DNA from: Opitutales bacterium
Lineage (GTDB): Bacteria > Verrucomicrobiota > Verrucomicrobiia > Opitutales > Oceanipulchritudinaceae
Reading direction: 5' to 3'
Length of the DNA: 33,237 nt
Assembly (NCBI GenBank): GCA_020831485.1
Contig: JAFIGG010000039.1
Location: 1 to 33,237, forward strand
The notes beneath the pieces were generated by a model, which was not told where the DNA came from, ran no database searches, and saw only the letters and a program-made list of their open reading frames with translations. Within the stretch, counting starts at the first letter, position 1. The number at the start of each line of letters is the position of its first letter. Both the position numbers and the translations under genes were made by a program. This document shows, piece by piece, positions 31,563 to 33,237 of this stretch.

Positions 31563-31882
31563 TCGTCGCCTGCGAGGTGATAGGGTCCCAGCCAGCGGCT
31601 GCTGCGGCCGTCGCCTGCATGCACCCTGTAGAACCAGACTCCAGCTGGGGCGGTCCAGGCGATTTCGATCCACTCAGCCTCCCCTGCCCGATTCTTAATC
31701 CCGCTTTTTGCCAGCGCCTTGGCTTCAGGAAGGAGATCCGCCGCGAGGCGGTCCGTGTGGCCAGCGCTCGTCGATGCGTTCAAGCTCCAGCTGACCATAG
31801 ATCCGAGGATGGAAAGCCCCAGAGCAAAGAGTGCTATGGCGACTATGCATTCGATCAAGCTGAATGCCTTTTTCCCTCTCAC
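31559..31882 (-). CDS. Minor pseudopilin, GspI-like
   Basis: From GTG 31882 the protein is 107 residues with a short leader, RGKKA-FSLIECIVAIALFALGLSILGSMV. Glu is at +5, but -1 is Ala where Gly is usual. The GTG overlaps the previous stop by 4 nt (GTGA), which is why I prefer it; ATG 31900 would add six residues and a 22-nt overlap. The globular part is short, as in GspI. It should assemble with the neighbouring GspH- and GspJ-like proteins. Confidence 0.75.
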   Translation of the reverse strand: MRGKKAFSLIECIVAIALFALGLSILGSMVSWSLNASTSAGHTDRLAADLLPEAKALAKSGIKNRAGEAEWIEIAWTAPAGVWFYRVHAGDGRSSRWLGPYHLAGDE

Positions 31883-32379
31883 CGTTTCCACCGCTCCCAT
31901 TCGACAGGTCCACTCAGAAAGAACAAAAGCCTCCAGCCGCTAACAAACTCGCCTCGCCCAGAATCCGAACCCGCAGTCACAAAATCCCATTGCACGCTGT
32001 CTACGGGCCGTCCATGCGGCAGCAGGAGCAGCGTTCCGCCCGACTCCAAAGACCAGCGGGGCGGCAACGGCCTTGAATCAAGCTTCCGCCAGCGGGTCGA
32101 AAACGGCGAATCGCCGCTTTCCATCAGGCACTGATCGCCATCGATGCGGAGGCGCACCACCTTGCCTTCGCTTTGGGCGGTGCGCCGGCCTTGATCAACC
32201 CAGTCCTCAATCTGCTGTTGATACTGCCGGTCCTGGCTGCGCTGCTCGAAATGACGGGACCACTGCAACAGGCCCCAGCCCAGAGCGAGCGATACCACAC
32301 TCAAGACCACCAGTAACTCGATCAGGCTGAACCCAGCCTTTCCCGCCAGCGTAGCTAAAATTGTGAATGGCCCCTTCAA
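31879..32379 (-). CDS. Minor pseudopilin, GspH-like
   Basis: A 166-residue protein. The leader ends GKAG-FSLIELLVVLSVVSLALGWGLLQW, a good prepilin site (Gly -1, Glu +5). The globular part follows, with RTAQSEGKVVRLRIDGDQ typical of GspH/FimT domains. The start appears to be TTG 32379, since an in-frame TAA lies four codons upstream and no ATG or GTG precedes the leader. It is first of the H-I-J-like trio; no secretin, ATPase or major pseudopilin gene is in the window. Confidence 0.78.
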   Translation of the reverse strand: MKGPFTILATLAGKAGFSLIELLVVLSVVSLALGWGLLQWSRHFEQRSQDRQYQQQIEDWVDQGRRTAQSEGKVVRLRIDGDQCLMESGDSPFSTRWRKLDSRPLPPRWSLESGGTLLLLPHGRPVDSVQWDFVTAGSDSGRGEFVSGWRLLFFLSGPVEWERWKR

Positions 32380-32390
32380 TAAATATTCTT

Positions 32391-32425
32391 AAAACAGTTA
32401 GTTTAATTGCAATGCAAACTGTTTT
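32391..32425 (-). terminator. AT-rich hairpin after the acetyl esterase gene
   Basis: AAAACAGTT (32391-32399) and AACTGTTTT (32417-32425) are exact inverted repeats, 26 bp past the esterase stop on the minus strand and just before the GspH-like gene. T residues at the stem end suggest a weak terminator. Stability is modest. Confidence 0.4.
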
Positions 32426-32451
32426 TTGAGATTCACAGGTATTTCCTGCGC

Positions 32452-33237
32452 TCAGGCCAATTCCATCATGAAATTGAAGACCCGGTCATTCACTTTCGGC
32501 AGCTGCTCATGGCCGAAATCCGGGTAAATGGTAAGGTCTTTGTTACTGGTAATGCGGTTGTAGGCCGCGAATTGTGTCGACGGAGGGCAAATCGAATCCA
32601 TCAGGCCAATCGCCATATGCATTTCGGCTCGAATTCGCGGCGCCAGATACTGGCAATCGATGTAGCCCAGGCGCTCAAAAATAGCCTGTTCACGCGCATG
32701 CAGGGGATCGTGTAGACGAAAGAACATGCGCAATTCCTCATAGGCGTGCTGGGCAAGGTCCATTTCCCAGACCCGCTGGTAATCGCATAGGAAGGGAAAG
32801 ATCGAATAAGCCCTGCGAATCCTTGGCTCCAAGGCCGCGCAGGCCAGGGTCAAGGCGCCGCCCTGAGAGCCTCCGGCCGCACCCAGGCGCCCGGGATCGA
32901 CCTCGTCGAAAGCCATCACCACCCGAGCCAGCTGAACCGTATCGAGAAAGATCGAACGAAAGAGCAGCTTCTGAGGATCCGGATCGTCCAAACCGCGTAC
33001 AATATGCCCCCGCAGGGTCGTGCCCTTCACTCCACCGACGTCCTCGGACCGGCCTCCCTGCCCCCGACAATCCAGCGCTGCCACACAGAAACCTTCCGCC
33101 ACATAGCCGAGGCGCTCGCACCAATCGCCGCTATGAGCGCTGTAGCCGTGAAAGAACAGCACGGCTGGACAACTCTTGCGACCTTTTGGGCGTTGGTATT
33201 TGGCGTAGATTCTCGCGCCCCCCACTCCAGTAAACCA
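32452..33237 (-). CDS. Acetyl xylan esterase/cephalosporin-C deacetylase (CE7-like), 5' end cut
   Basis: The frame continues to the window edge, so the N-terminus is missing; 261 residues are visible. The edge reads WFTGVGGARIYAKY, the conserved FTGxGGxRI block of AXE1/CE7 esterases. RGQGGRSED is the RGQ motif, GGSQGG has the nucleophilic Ser, GLMDSICPPST the catalytic Asp and FGHEQ the His. These alpha/beta hydrolases remove acetyl groups from xylo-oligosaccharides or related compounds. The GTG at 33225 is inside this conserved block and is not the start. A role in plant or algal polysaccharide use is an inference. Confidence 0.88.
   Translation of the reverse strand, partial: WFTGVGGARIYAKYQRPKGRKSCPAVLFFHGYSAHSGDWCERLGYVAEGFCVAALDCRGQGGRSEDVGGVKGTTLRGHIVRGLDDPDPQKLLFRSIFLDTVQLARVVMAFDEVDPGRLGAAGGSQGGALTLACAALEPRIRRAYSIFPFLCDYQRVWEMDLAQHAYEELRMFFRLHDPLHAREQAIFERLGYIDCQYLAPRIRAEMHMAIGLMDSICPPSTQFAAYNRITSNKDLTIYPDFGHEQLPKVNDRVFNFMMELA

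Overview
The window looks like ordinary chromosome of a Gram-negative, moderately GC-rich bacterium. My best guess is Verrucomicrobiota, near the Opitutales/Puniceicoccales. This is inferred from the mix of genes: a nucleoside-monophosphate kinase with a long C-terminal tail, an M29 aminopeptidase, a CE7-type acetyl esterase, an ECF sigma factor with a single-pass partner, minor pseudopilins, and few Shine-Dalgarno sequences. No rRNA, tRNA, CRISPR, integrase or complete insertion sequence was seen. No stretch longer than 300 bp lacks a gene.

Layout. Positions 1-1881 (minus) carry DinB-like, NRDE/TANGO2-like and lysophospholipid-acyltransferase genes behind a sigma-70-like promoter. Positions 2051-3368 (plus) form an ECF sigma factor/membrane partner module with a good candidate autoregulatory ECF promoter. 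Positions 3369-3640 are an accessory-looking patch with two 47-bp direct repeats and a perfect 25-bp palindrome, in front of a DUF4143-type ATPase. A UMF1-type MFS transporter and a CopA-type copper ATPase follow (4984-8676, plus). Positions 8709-15132 are a long minus-strand run: NYN/YacP-like, MscS, FolC, AccD, ComF, a CPBP protease and a GT26 glycosyltransferase. AccD has lost three of its four zinc-ribbon cysteines.

Divergent from that run is radC (plus). It is followed by two REP-like hairpins and a VapBC-type toxin-antitoxin pair with twin palindromic operators. The minus-strand tcdA, carA and an orphan phosphate-binding-like periplasmic protein come next. hpt (plus) converges on tatA (minus). 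Positions 20892-25117 (plus) hold an uncharacterised membrane-anchored helical protein, a second copper-type P-ATPase without an HMA domain, nadD and rsfS, tightly packed, followed by mdh. The last third (26276-33237, minus) holds yraN, an RluD-type pseudouridine synthase, an adenosine-deaminase-family enzyme, an M29 aminopeptidase, the tailed NMP kinase, three minor pseudopilins and a truncated acetyl esterase.

Most of it is housekeeping: fatty-acid, folate, NAD, purine and pyrimidine metabolism, the TCA cycle, tRNA/rRNA modification, copper homeostasis and envelope functions. Stop/start overlaps are common and suggest translational coupling. In two convergent pairs (copA/NYN gene and hpt/tatA) the intrinsic terminator of one gene lies inside the coding sequence of the other. 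I did not find a clear novel multi-gene defence or mobile system. The least explained items are the NMP-kinase tail, the 20892-22082 protein paired with the HMA-less copper ATPase, and the repeat/palindrome patch before the DUF4143 ATPase.
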